From positions 868,001 through 932,000 of the forward strand of contig CAWGLN010000001.1 in the NCBI GenBank assembly GCA_963823435.1: a DNA stretch of 64,000 nucleotides, in the 5' to 3' direction. The position numbers were made by a program, and so were the translations under genes. Below, one piece after another: positions 8,287-16,503 of the stretch. Under the pieces are notes generated by a model. The model worked only from the letters and a program-made list of their open reading frames with translations, did no database searches and was not told the DNA's origin. This DNA comes from CAKZML01 sp963823435. GTDB taxonomy: Bacteria > Pseudomonadota > Gammaproteobacteria > Steroidobacterales > BM003. Each line of letters starts with the position of its first letter. The first letter of the stretch is position 1.

Positions 8287-8367
8287 AATTCCCTCTCGGT
8301 AGTGTAAGCGTGCCGAATTCATCGGGCAGTGTGCAGCAAGGCTGCCGGTATGCCAAATACACAGGAT

Positions 8368-8397
8368 AAAAAAAGCCGGGGATATACCCCGGCTTTT
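8368..8397 (-). terminator. Rho-independent terminator of the POT transporter gene
   Basis: On the minus strand, stem AGCCGGGG, loop of five, CCCCGGCT is followed by a run of T (the A-run at 8368-8373 on the plus strand). It lies 20-45 bases after the POT stop codon and upstream of the peptidase start. Confidence 0.85.
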
Positions 8398-8415
8398 CCG
8401 GCCTGTTGCAAGATT

Positions 8416-9891
8416 CTAGGTCAGGTGATCCTTTGGGGCCGCCTCATGCGTGCCGGTCACTGCAATTCCTTGCTCGGTCGCTTGCTTGGCAGAACCTCCT
8501 CTTGGACCCTCGGCGCCGTGCATCCAGTACACCAGCTTGTCCGCCATGAAGAACAATATGGCTCCAGCGGTGACCGCGGTGATTGCGATGCCGCCGAAGA
8601 TCGAAAGGGCGTTATTTACCATGTCGGTTTGATTGCCATGACCGATGAAGGAACCGACAAAGCCGGCCAGGTAGTTTGCCAGGGCGGTAAAGCCGAACCA
8701 CGCGCCCATCATCAGCGACGCCAGACGCAGCGGAGCCAGTTTGGTGACCATGGAGAGACCGATGGGTGACAGGCAGAGCTCACCCATGGTGTGGAAAAAG
8801 TAGGCCGCCACCAGCCAGAACATGCCGGTCTTGACGTTGACGTCGCCGCCCTGAGACAGAGTGGCGCCAATCATGAACAGGAAGCCCACCGCCAGCAACA
8901 CCAGGCCCAGGGAAAATTTCACCGGTGAGGTAGGTTCCCTGTCGCCCATCTTTACCCAGAGAGCGGCAAATAGTGGTGCGAACACGAAAATGAAGAAGGG
9001 GTTCAGAGACTGGAACCAGGTAGTGGGGACTTCAAAGCCGCCAACCACACGGTCAGTAAACTCGTTGGCGTACAGGTTCATCAGTCCACCGGCCTGCTCG
9101 AATCCGGCCCAGAAAATTATGGTGAACACGCCCATGATCATGATGACCTTGATGCGGTCAAATTCCTGTTCGGTCAGAGCGGCTGTCTTGCTGACATCTG
9201 ATTGGCGGGCCAGGGAAACCTTGGCGGCCGGCACAATGCCGATATCACCCAGGTATTTCTGGGCAAAGCCAAGTTGAACAATCAATGACAAGACCATGCC
9301 TACGCCGGCGGCCAGGAATCCCGCTTGCCAGTTTCCGCCAAAGGCGTTAACCACCGAACCAACGATGATGCCGGAGAGGAAGGCGCCCAGGTTGATACCC
9401 ATATAGAAGATGGTGAACGCACCATCACGCCGGTGGTCGCCCTCGTGATACAGGTCGCCCACCATGGTGGAGATATTGGGCTTGAACAGTCCGTTACCCG
9501 CGATCAGCAGACCCAGACCCAGGTAGAAGGCCTGGGTTTCCATGCCCGGAATCCAGGCATGCGGCGTACCCAGCATGAACTGACCGGCCGCCATAAGGGC
9601 GCCGCCAAAAATGATGGCCTTGCGTTGCCCGAATACGTTGTCGGCCAGCCAGCCGCCCAGCAGGGGTGTTATGTAGACCAGGCCGGTGAACCAGCCATAC
9701 AGTTTCAGCGCACTGGCATTGTCCCATCCGAGGCCGTGGCCACCCTCGGCCTGCATCCTGTCCACCAGGTAGAGAACCAGGATGGCACGCATGGCGTAGT
9801 AGCTGAACCGCTCCCACATTTCGGTGGTGAAGAGCAGGAACAGCCCTTTGGGATGGCCGAGAAAGTCTCCCGTTACGGGTGCCTTGGACAT
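8416..9891 (-). CDS. POT family proton-coupled di/tripeptide transporter
   Basis: A 491-aa major-facilitator protein of the POT/PTR2 family, importing di- and tripeptides with protons across the inner membrane. The helix-1 signature ExxER is present as E24-M-W-E27-R28, and the loop motif GGWLADNVFGQRKAIIFGG (about residues 80-98) matches the PTR2 signature. The family motif FYMGINLGAFLSG is also visible at about 170. Length equals DtpA/DtpB homologues. The start ATG 9891 is preceded by AAGGAG at nine bases. A TTGACG hexamer is present upstream in the intergenic region. Substrate specificity within the family is unresolved. Confidence 0.92.
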   Translation of the reverse strand: MSKAPVTGDFLGHPKGLFLLFTTEMWERFSYYAMRAILVLYLVDRMQAEGGHGLGWDNASALKLYGWFTGLVYITPLLGGWLADNVFGQRKAIIFGGALMAAGQFMLGTPHAWIPGMETQAFYLGLGLLIAGNGLFKPNISTMVGDLYHEGDHRRDGAFTIFYMGINLGAFLSGIIVGSVVNAFGGNWQAGFLAAGVGMVLSLIVQLGFAQKYLGDIGIVPAAKVSLARQSDVSKTAALTEQEFDRIKVIMIMGVFTIIFWAGFEQAGGLMNLYANEFTDRVVGGFEVPTTWFQSLNPFFIFVFAPLFAALWVKMGDREPTSPVKFSLGLVLLAVGFLFMIGATLSQGGDVNVKTGMFWLVAAYFFHTMGELCLSPIGLSMVTKLAPLRLASLMMGAWFGFTALANYLAGFVGSFIGHGNQTDMVNNALSIFGGIAITAVTAGAILFFMADKLVYWMHGAEGPRGGSAKQATEQGIAVTGTHEAAPKDHLT

Positions 9892-9959
9892 GGATTGACT
9901 CCTTCAATTCGTATTATCTTGCGCCCGGGTTGCCAACTATGTGGCGGTGCACAAGGTCG

Positions 9960-9990
9960 TTATAAACAAAGCCGGCATTATATGCGTCAA
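9960..9990 (-). promoter_or_regulatory. Candidate sigma-70 promoter for the POT transporter
   Basis: Minus-strand TTGACG (plus 9985-9990) is followed after 19 bases by TATAAC (plus 9960-9965), about 70 bases before the start codon. The -35 is good (5/6) and the -10 fair (5/6), but the spacing is two bases longer than ideal. Confidence 0.35.
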
Positions 9991-10027
9991 TACCCGCCTC
10001 TTGTCGAATACCCAAACCCTATGTGGT

Positions 10028-10837
10028 TCAGGCCTTATCGGCCTCCGCGGCTTCCTGGGCGGCCTGTTTGCGTTGCGCCTCGACCTCCTTGTAACCCGGC
10101 ACCATGATCCGCGCCATAACGATACCGACCTCGTACAAGCAATAGACCGGCAAGGCCAGCAGGGTTTGGGAAATTATATCCGGTGGCGTCAGCAACATGC
10201 CGACAACGAAACAACCCAGGAAAATATAGGCGCGTTTTTCGGTCAGATCCGAGGGCGTGACGATACCGGAGCGTACCAGCAATACCGTGGCCACTGGTAC
10301 CTCAAAAGCGATGCCAAAGGCGAAAAACAAGGTCAGGACAAAGTCGAGGTACGACGTAATATCCGTCATTACCGTCACGCCTACCGGCGCCACGGAAGTG
10401 AAAAAGCTGAACATCAAGGGGAAAACTATGTAGTAGGCGAATGCCACGCCCGCATAAAACAGCAAGATGCTGGAGGCCAGCATCGGCACTACAAAGCGCT
10501 TTTCCTGTTGATACAAGCCAGGGGCTACAAATGCCCAGACCTGATACAGGATTACCGGGATGGCGAGGAAAATCGCTATCAGGAAAGTCAGCTTAAAGGG
10601 TGTAAGGAAAGGCGAAGCCACCTGCGTGGCGATCATGGTTGCTCCCTCGGGCAGTTTCTCCATCAGGGGTAGAGCGACCAGGCTGAAGAGATTTTCCGCG
10701 AAGGGCGCCAGGCACACAAACAGCACCAGCACCGCGACCACAATCTTCATAAGCCGGCCGCGCAGCTCCAGCAAGTGAGAGATCAGCGTGCCCTCGGTTT
10801 GGGGCTCAGCGTTGTTCGGATCAGGGGGAGGGTTCAT
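10028..10837 (-). CDS. tatC: Sec-independent protein translocase subunit TatC
   Basis: A 269-aa multispanning inner-membrane protein, the receptor that recognises twin-arginine signal peptides. The N-terminal TatC hallmark SHLLELRGRLMKIV is at about residues 19-32, followed by six hydrophobic helices; FEVPVATVLLVRSGIV in the middle and TPPDIISQTLLALPVYCLYE near the end are family-typical. The charged C-terminal tail (KEVEAQRKQAAQEAAEADKA) is cytoplasmic. It overlaps tatB by 17 bases at the start, consistent with a tatABC operon. Length is normal for the family (about 250-270). Confidence 0.95.
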   Translation of the reverse strand: MNPPPDPNNAEPQTEGTLISHLLELRGRLMKIVVAVLVLFVCLAPFAENLFSLVALPLMEKLPEGATMIATQVASPFLTPFKLTFLIAIFLAIPVILYQVWAFVAPGLYQQEKRFVVPMLASSILLFYAGVAFAYYIVFPLMFSFFTSVAPVGVTVMTDITSYLDFVLTLFFAFGIAFEVPVATVLLVRSGIVTPSDLTEKRAYIFLGCFVVGMLLTPPDIISQTLLALPVYCLYEVGIVMARIMVPGYKEVEAQRKQAAQEAAEADKA

Positions 10838-11150
10838 CGGGCCTGGTCTTGTCGGCTGCCACAGGGTCTTCAGCTGTCGGATTGCCGGTTGTCGGTCGGG
10901 GTTTCGCCTTTGCCTCCGGTTTGGCTGTCGGGTCGGACTTCATGGCGTCCTTGAAAGCCTCCGCCTGTTTCTTCAGCTCCGCCAGTTCCATCTCCGATTC
11001 GAGCTGGGTGCGCAGACTGCGCGCCATGGCTTTTGCCTGGCCGGTCCATCGACCCAGGCGCCGGGCTACCTTGGGTAAACGCTCAGGTCCCAGGACCAGC
11101 AGCCCGAGTGTCCCGATCAGCAGAATTTCCCAGAATCCGACGTCAAACAT
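10821..11150 (-). CDS. tatB: Sec-independent protein translocase subunit TatB
   Basis: A 109-aa single-span protein. The N-terminus MFDVGFWEILLIGTLGLLVL with GPERLP after the helix is the TatB signature, followed by an amphipathic helix (LPKVARRLGRWTGQAKAMAR) and a proline/lysine-rich tail. TatB pairs with TatC to bind twin-arginine substrates. It lies nine bases after tatA and overlaps tatC by 17 bases, so the three are co-translated. Confidence 0.93.
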   Translation of the reverse strand: MFDVGFWEILLIGTLGLLVLGPERLPKVARRLGRWTGQAKAMARSLRTQLESEMELAELKKQAEAFKDAMKSDPTAKPEAKAKPRPTTGNPTAEDPVAADKTRPDEPSP

Positions 11151-11159
11151 GGCGGGCGA

Positions 11160-11405
11160 TCAGGAGTTCTTCTCGCTGGCCTTCTCGGTTTGGGAAGATT
11201 CGGAGGACTCAAAATCAGCGTCTTCTTTCTGGTCGCTGACTTTCTTGGGTTCCTCTTTCTCGACATCGCTCATGGAGCTTCGGAAACCCTTGACGGCACC
11301 GCCCAGGTCCGAGCCCAGCCCCTTGAGTTTCTTGGTGCCGAAAACCAAAACCACGATGAGCAGAACGATCAAGAGCTGCCACATACTAATGCCACCTAGT
11401 CCCAT
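11160..11405 (-). CDS. tatA: Sec-independent protein translocase subunit TatA
   Basis: An 81-aa pore-forming Tat subunit. The N-terminus MGLGGISMWQLLIVLLIVVL is the standard TatA membrane anchor, followed by the FGTKKLKGLGSDLGGAVKGF amphipathic helix and an acidic, Ser/Lys-rich tail. ATG 11405 is chosen over upstream starts because the protein then begins exactly as the family does, with GGAG seven bases upstream. It is first of tatABC, with dtd 69 bases upstream in the same direction. Confidence 0.93.
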   Translation of the reverse strand: MGLGGISMWQLLIVLLIVVLVFGTKKLKGLGSDLGGAVKGFRSSMSDVEKEEPKKVSDQKEDADFESSESSQTEKASEKNS

Positions 11406-11474
11406 GTTTACTCCGGTCCCGGATAATTTGAAGAGCATCAATGATACTGCAAAAAGCCGGGTAGCAAGAAAACC

Positions 11475-11939
11475 TTATGGAGAACGCCCCTGTTGGCCGG
11501 CCTGGGTCTGCAGCCAGAACGTCACCGGGCCATCGTTAACCAGGTGTACCTTCATGTCAGCCCCGAATACGCCGGTAGCCACTGGCGAGTGAGCCTGCCG
11601 TGCCTGCAGGACAAGAAACAGGAACAGGGCTTGTGCATCCCCGGGTGCCGCCGCAGGAGTAAAACTCGCCCGATTCCCCTTGCGGGTATCCGCCGCCAGT
11701 GTGAATTGTGGTACCAGCAGCAAGCCGCCACCGGTATCAGCCAGGCTCAGATTCATGCGTTGCAGGGCGTCGGGGAATACGCGATAAGCCAGGATTTTCT
11801 CCAGCAGACGCCGCGCGCTGTCCTCGGTATCGCCGCGCTGTACACCAATCAGGGCCAGGATACCCCCGTCGATTTCACCCACAGGCTCTTCATCGACCAC
11901 GACCCTGGCATGGCTGACACGCTGAATTAGTCCGATCAT
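11475..11939 (-). CDS. dtd: D-aminoacyl-tRNA deacylase
   Basis: A 154-aa DTD enzyme that hydrolyses D-aminoacyl-tRNA and glycyl-tRNA(Ala), protecting translation from mischarging. Family motifs are complete: start MIGLIQRVSHARVVVD, the SQ-type active-site loop represented here as VPQFTLAADTRKGNR (about residues 77-91), and the Gly-cisPro loop NDGPVTFWLQ near residue 135. Cytosolic. Length is close to the usual 145 aa. It precedes tatA in the same direction and may share its promoter. Confidence 0.93.
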   Translation of the reverse strand: MIGLIQRVSHARVVVDEEPVGEIDGGILALIGVQRGDTEDSARRLLEKILAYRVFPDALQRMNLSLADTGGGLLLVPQFTLAADTRKGNRASFTPAAAPGDAQALFLFLVLQARQAHSPVATGVFGADMKVHLVNDGPVTFWLQTQAGQQGRSP

Positions 11940-12319
11940 GGGCCAGGTCTCCTGATAACCAGGCTAGCATTGTACTGTCTTTGCGGTAAAACACCTCCAG
12001 AATGGCGAGACGTCTTCTGTGGAGAGGCCACATTCTGGTTAGAAAAAACCACTATTTACCAAAAATCGCGAAGCGGAGGACAGATCAATTAATTTTCTAC
12101 CGACATTTTTGATTAAAAATGGAATTAATACTAAAAATTCGTTTAAATGGGAATTGATAACTGTTTATTAGGAATTCCGATATCTTTAGTGGGATTTGCT
12201 GATTATTTCCTTTCGAATGTCAGACGACTGGCGCTAAAGGCAGGCTTTGTAGCATTATCTTTGGGCGGTACTCGATAACTGATAAGAGCACGTGGTTGTT
12301 TGTAAACAAGGGGGAAGTC
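11940..12319. other. Intergenic region between dtd and the TRAP binding-protein gene
   Basis: About 380 bases without a gene, and the most AT-rich stretch of this part of the window (about 12,040-12,200). It separates divergent genes, so it should hold promoters for dtd-tatABC and for dctP. I see no convincing -35/-10 pair with good spacing; a GGAATTCC palindrome near 12,171 is noted without assignment. Confidence 0.5.
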
Positions 12320-13423
12320 ATGAAACGCAGAGATTTGATCAAGGGCATTGGTGGTGGTCTCGCGGTGGCGGGACTGTCTGCATGCTCCGGGGCTGACCCC
12401 TCGGGAGCGGCTAAAACGCCAGCGAAAACAGAAACCTATAAGTGGACTATGGTCACCACCTGGCCAAAGAATTTTCCCGGCGTGGGCATCGGGGCTGAAA
12501 GAATCGCGCGGTTGATTACCCAAAATTCGGGCGGCAGAATTAATGTCCAGGTCTACGCGGCCGGCGAGCTGGTTCCGGCCATGGAAGTAATGACCGCGGT
12601 ATCCGAGGGCAGCGCCCAACTCGGTCACGGAGCAGCCTACTACTGGAAAGGCAAGGCTCCGGCCGCGCAGTTTTTTGCCGCCGTGCCTTTTGGCATGAAT
12701 GCCCAGGAAATGAATGCCTGGCTTTATTACGGTGGTGGCATCGAGTTGTGGCGAGAAGTGTATGCGCCTTTTGGCGTCCTGCCACATCCCGGCGGCAATA
12801 CAGGCACCCAGATGGGCGGCTGGTTTAACAAGGAGATCAACAGCCTTGAGGATCTGAAGGGACTGAAAATGCGTATCCCGGGTCTGGGCGGCGAAATTCT
12901 CAAACGCGCAGGTGGAATTCCGGTGCTGCTACCGGGTGGGGAGATCTTTACGGCCCTGCAGACCGGCACCATAGATGCGACTGAGTGGATTGGTCCCTAC
13001 AATGACCTGGCATTTGGCCTGCACCAGGCCGCCAAGTTTTACTATTACCCCGGCTGGCATGAGCCGGGCACCGTGCTGGAGTGCATGGTAAACAAAGCCG
13101 CCTTCGAGGCGCTGCCTGCTGACTTGCAGGGCATTGTGGACTCGGTGATTTCCCAGGTAAACAGCGAAATGCTGGCCGAATACACGGCCCGAAACGCCGA
13201 GGCGCTGGTCACCCTGGAAACAGAGCATGGCATTGTTCCCAAGGTATTCCCGAATGAGGTGATGAAACGCTTGAAGGACTTGAGCGTGGAGGTGATTGCC
13301 GAGACCATTGCCGCCGATCCGTTATCAGCCAAAGTGTACGAGAGTTTCAGTACTTTCCAGAAACATGTTTCGGCCTACCACGATGTGTCGGAAAGGGCTT
13401 TCTACAAGACCCGCGATCTGTAG
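12320..13423 (+). CDS. dctP: TRAP transporter substrate-binding protein, Tat-type lipoprotein (TakP/DctP family)
   Basis: A 367-aa solute receptor of the tripartite ATP-independent periplasmic family, in the subgroup resembling alpha-keto-acid-binding TakP and the mannitol/chloroaromatic type. Domain motifs include TWPKNFPGVGIGAERIARLI (about residues 45-64), SLEDLKGLKMRIPGLGGEIL, and LLPGGEIFTALQTGTIDATE with the downstream ligand-binding region. The signal peptide has twin arginines (R3, R4), a hydrophobic stretch and Cys22 in LSAC, so it probably leaves folded by the Tat route and is lipidated. ATG 12320 follows GGGGGAAG. tatABC lies about 0.9 kb away. The membrane subunits dctQM converge from the opposite strand. 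Confidence 0.88.
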   Translation: MKRRDLIKGIGGGLAVAGLSACSGADPSGAAKTPAKTETYKWTMVTTWPKNFPGVGIGAERIARLITQNSGGRINVQVYAAGELVPAMEVMTAVSEGSAQLGHGAAYYWKGKAPAAQFFAAVPFGMNAQEMNAWLYYGGGIELWREVYAPFGVLPHPGGNTGTQMGGWFNKEINSLEDLKGLKMRIPGLGGEILKRAGGIPVLLPGGEIFTALQTGTIDATEWIGPYNDLAFGLHQAAKFYYYPGWHEPGTVLECMVNKAAFEALPADLQGIVDSVISQVNSEMLAEYTARNAEALVTLETEHGIVPKVFPNEVMKRLKDLSVEVIAETIAADPLSAKVYESFSTFQKHVSAYHDVSERAFYKTRDL

Positions 13424-13446
13424 AAGCAAACTTGAAGAAGAACCTG

Positions 13447-13470
13447 GCCCGGGCTGGTCCCGGGCTTTTC
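13447..13470 (+). terminator. Rho-independent terminator of dctP
   Basis: Stem GCCCGGG, loop CTGGT, CCCGGGC, then TTTT, 24 bases after the dctP stop. It separates dctP from the convergent dctM, confirming that the binding protein is its own transcription unit. Confidence 0.8.
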
Positions 13471-13502
13471 TTTGCCGCAGACGAGCCCCGGTTTTGAGCG
13501 CC

Positions 13503-14891
13503 TCAGGGTCCGTATACTTCCGTCGGCAGCCAGGTGGCGATCCCTGGCCACATGGCCAGCAGGCACAGGGCCAGCAACTGGATCGCCACAAAAGGCATGG
13601 CACCAATATAGATGTCCGTAGTGCTGACCTGAGGCGGCGCCACCCCACGCAGATAGAACAGTGCGAAGCCAAAGGGTGGAGTCAGGAAGGACGTTTGCAG
13701 GTTAATCGCGATCATGACGCCCAGCCACACCGGATCCAGCCCCATTGACAGCAATACGGGCCCGACTATGGGCACCACTACAAAAGTTATTTCTATAAAG
13801 TCCAGGACAAATCCAAGCAAGAACATCACAAGCATCACCGCCAGCATGGCACCCAGGGCACCACCGGGGAGCTGCAGAAGCAGGTGTCGCACCGCCTCGT
13901 CACCGCCAAAACCGCGGAACACCAATGAGAATACCGAGGCTCCGATAAGAATCAGGAACACCATGCTGCTGACCGAGGTAGTGCCGCGCATGACGTCGTG
14001 CAGGCGTGCCATATTGAGCTGCCCCCGGGACAGGGCCAGCAAGGTCGCCCCGAGGGCGCCGACGCCCGCCGCCTCAGTGGGAGTGGCAACCCCGGCGACG
14101 ATGGAGCCGAGCACCGCCAGGATCAGCGCCAAGGGCGGGATAAGAACTTTCACGACCCGTTTGGCCAGTTGCATACCCGACAGACCCTGGCGAAGTTCGA
14201 CGCTGGCAGCCGGCATGGACTCCGGCTTGAACCATGCGTACAGAGTGATGAACAGAATATACAGGGCAACCAGCAGCAGGCCGGGTAACAAGGCGCCGAG
14301 GAACAGTTCGCCAACGGTGACAGTCTTGGGATTAAAAATACCCCGGCTGATCTGGGACTGCTGGTAAGCAGAGGACAGCACGTCTCCAAGCATGACCAGG
14401 ATGATGGATGGGGGGATGATCTGACCCAGGGTACCCGAAGCACAGATCGTGCCGGCAGCCAACCTTGGGTCGTAGCCACGCTTCATCATCGTGGGCAGGG
14501 ACAGCAGGCCCATCGTAACCACGGTGGCGCCAACAATACCCGTGCTGGCGGCCAGCAGCATGCCGACCAGGGTGACCGCAATACCCAGCCCGCCGCGCAG
14601 CGTGCCAAACAGCAGCGACAGCGTATCCAGCAAGCTCTCCGCGATCCTGGACCGCTCAAGCATAATGCCCATGAACACGAACAGAGGCACCGCGATCAGG
14701 GTGTCATTGGTCATCACCCCGAACAATCGGCTGGGCAGGGTGAACAAAAAGTTGGACTCAAACACACCCAACAGGATGCCGCCACATGCAAAAACCAGGG
14801 CCGTACCGGCGAGAGTGAAAGCGACCGGGAAACCCGCCATCAGCACCAGGATAACCGTTAGAAACAGCAGTAATGAAATACCACCCGTCAC
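13503..14891 (-). CDS. dctM: TRAP transporter large permease, DctM
   Basis: A 462-aa inner-membrane protein with about 12 helices, the sodium-coupled transport subunit of a TRAP system. Family landmarks: start region SLLLFLTVILVLMAGFPVAF, MGIMLERSRIAESLLDTLSL, and STGIVGATVVTMGLLSLPTM followed by GTICASGTLGQIIPPSIILV, which is a DctM hallmark. The C-terminus has LTPPFGFALFYLRGVAPPQV, another hallmark. It overlaps dctQ by four bases. The binding subunit is convergent rather than upstream in the operon. Substrate is not readable; TakP-like relatives take up 2-oxo acids. Confidence 0.93.
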   Translation of the reverse strand: MTGGISLLLFLTVILVLMAGFPVAFTLAGTALVFACGGILLGVFESNFLFTLPSRLFGVMTNDTLIAVPLFVFMGIMLERSRIAESLLDTLSLLFGTLRGGLGIAVTLVGMLLAASTGIVGATVVTMGLLSLPTMMKRGYDPRLAAGTICASGTLGQIIPPSIILVMLGDVLSSAYQQSQISRGIFNPKTVTVGELFLGALLPGLLLVALYILFITLYAWFKPESMPAASVELRQGLSGMQLAKRVVKVLIPPLALILAVLGSIVAGVATPTEAAGVGALGATLLALSRGQLNMARLHDVMRGTTSVSSMVFLILIGASVFSLVFRGFGGDEAVRHLLLQLPGGALGAMLAVMLVMFLLGFVLDFIEITFVVVPIVGPVLLSMGLDPVWLGVMIAINLQTSFLTPPFGFALFYLRGVAPPQVSTTDIYIGAMPFVAIQLLALCLLAMWPGIATWLPTEVYGP

Positions 14892-15457
14892 GACTCTTCC
14901 CCCGTCGCCTGGTCAGCAAGAGGATTCCGGGGCAACCCAAGTAGCAGGAGCAGGCTGCGCAGCCCAAGCGCCAGACCTTGCAAACTAAGCAAGATAGCGC
15001 CCAGAGGTATCATCGCTTTCAGTAAAAATAATGCAGGCAGACCACCGGCTTCCTGGGATACCTCCTGGTAACGCCAGGACGAGCCAACGTACTCCAGGCT
15101 TGAGAAAAAAATAAGCAAGGTGGTGGGCAGGAGCAGAAACAGTGTGCCCAGCAGATTCACCCATGCCTGCTTCCGCACGCTCATATTCCGGTAGAGGATG
15201 TCTACCCGCACGTGGTCCTCTCGTTGCAGGGTATAGGCGGCGCCGATCATGAACACCATCGAATGCATCCAGGTCACGGATTCCTGCAGCCATATCCAGC
15301 CCAGGTCGAAGACGTAACGCAGTACGACCACTATGCAGGTGACGATCACCATGAAAAGGGTGAGCCATGAGACGGCCTGGCCGGTGACCTGGCTCAGCCT
15401 GTCCAGGCCGTCGGCCAGAGCCGAAGTAAACACTTGTCTTGCCGGCATCGCTGTCAA
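14888..15457 (-). CDS. dctQ: TRAP transporter small permease, DctQ
   Basis: A 189-aa four-helix membrane protein that docks the binding protein to DctM. The mid-protein segment WLQESVTWMHSMVFMIGAAY with LQREDHVRVDILY immediately after is characteristic of DctQ in the TakP/mannitol-type subgroup. Four-base overlaps at both ends (with the LOG-family gene upstream and dctM downstream) show tight translational coupling. The C-terminal tail is short and polar. Confidence 0.92.
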   Translation of the reverse strand: MTAMPARQVFTSALADGLDRLSQVTGQAVSWLTLFMVIVTCIVVVLRYVFDLGWIWLQESVTWMHSMVFMIGAAYTLQREDHVRVDILYRNMSVRKQAWVNLLGTLFLLLPTTLLIFFSSLEYVGSSWRYQEVSQEAGGLPALFLLKAMIPLGAILLSLQGLALGLRSLLLLLGLPRNPLADQATGEES

Positions 15458-16179
15458 AGTTCCAGCATCACTTGCTGATCTTCGGGAGTGGGTTCAAATC
15501 CGCGTCCGCGATAGTGATCAAAAATGATCTCCAGTACTTCCGCGGGTTCATCCGCCAGCGACACCAGGTCCAGGTCCTTTTCGGACAGCGTGGAATTCGC
15601 AATCAACTGATTCCGCATCCAATCCAGCAGGCCTGTCCAGAAAGGTCGATGAACCAGGATGATGGGTATGCGTCGTGATTTGCCGGTTTGCACCAGGGTC
15701 AGGATTTCCAGCAACTCATCCAGCGTGCCAAAGCCCCCCGGCAACACAACGTAGGCTGCAGCGTATTTAACAAACATGACTTTACGAACGAAGAAATGCC
15801 GATAACTGAGCGAAAGATCCTGGTAGGCATTCGGCACCTGCTCCCTGGGCAGCTTGATATTCAACCCCACACTGGGAGACTTGCCCTCGCAGGCGCCGCG
15901 ATTAGCCGCCTCCATCAACCCGGGACCGCCACCGGTGACCACGGCGAAGCCCGCATTGGACAGTTGCAGCGAAATTTCCCGGGTCAAGGCATACCATGGA
16001 TGATCTTCGTTCAGGCGGGCTGAACCAAATACGCTGACCGACGGAGGAATCAGCGACAACTGTTCGAATCCCTCTACAAACTCGGCCATGATGGTAAAAA
16101 CTCGCCAGGACTCACGGGTCAGGTAGCCGGAATCCTGCACGTGTCGGGTGCGTCCTGAGCTCTCGAGTTTTTTCATCAT
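15454..16179 (-). CDS. LOG family (TIGR00730) Rossmann-fold protein, putative nucleotide 5'-monophosphate nucleosidase
   Basis: A 241-aa protein of the LOG/lysine-decarboxylase-like family. The two diagnostic motifs are present: GGGPGLMEAANRGA (about residues 80-93) and PGGFGTLDELLE (about 148-159). Family members include cytokinin-activating phosphoribohydrolases and nucleotide nucleosidases such as PpnN; the older name lysine decarboxylase is misleading. Cytosolic. It lies between a TPR protein and dctQ, overlapping each by four bases, a position that makes an operon-level link with transport but no obvious function. Confidence 0.85.
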   Translation of the reverse strand: MMKKLESSGRTRHVQDSGYLTRESWRVFTIMAEFVEGFEQLSLIPPSVSVFGSARLNEDHPWYALTREISLQLSNAGFAVVTGGGPGLMEAANRGACEGKSPSVGLNIKLPREQVPNAYQDLSLSYRHFFVRKVMFVKYAAAYVVLPGGFGTLDELLEILTLVQTGKSRRIPIILVHRPFWTGLLDWMRNQLIANSTLSEKDLDLVSLADEPAEVLEIIFDHYRGRGFEPTPEDQQVMLEL

Positions 16180-16493
16180 GCGTCCCTCTTCAGGCGCTTG
16201 AGAAAGACCAGCATTTCCTTTTCCGCCTGCTTGTCTCCCTGCGCCTTTGCCACCTGGATGCCCTTACTATAAGCTTCCGTGGCCATTAAAGTATCTCCCG
16301 ATTCAGCGTGGATCTTCCCCAGCAGTTTCCAGGCAGCCGAGAAATCCGGCTGCATCTGTACAGCCTTCTGCGCATGTGGCAAGGCGCCGGGCAGATCGTC
16401 CTGCTTGCGCATCTCCCCGGCGAGGGAGTAGCGCAGCAAGGGGCTGTCCATACCACGCTCCATCAGTGCCAGCAGGCTTTGCACACTTGCCAC
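16176..16493 (-). CDS. Small TPR-repeat protein
   Basis: A 105-aa protein composed mostly of tetratricopeptide repeats: LPGALPHAQKAVQMQPDFSA then WKLLGKIHAESGDTLMATEA followed by YSKGIQVAKAQGDKQAEKEM. Ends in a basic tail. No signal peptide, so probably cytosolic and a protein-interaction module. It begins with GTG (AGGA eight bases upstream), lies about ten bases after the trkH stop, and overlaps the LOG-family gene by four bases. Partner unknown. Confidence 0.75.
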   Translation of the reverse strand: MASVQSLLALMERGMDSPLLRYSLAGEMRKQDDLPGALPHAQKAVQMQPDFSAAWKLLGKIHAESGDTLMATEAYSKGIQVAKAQGDKQAEKEMLVFLKRLKRDA

Positions 16494-16503
16494 CAGCCGT
16501 TTC

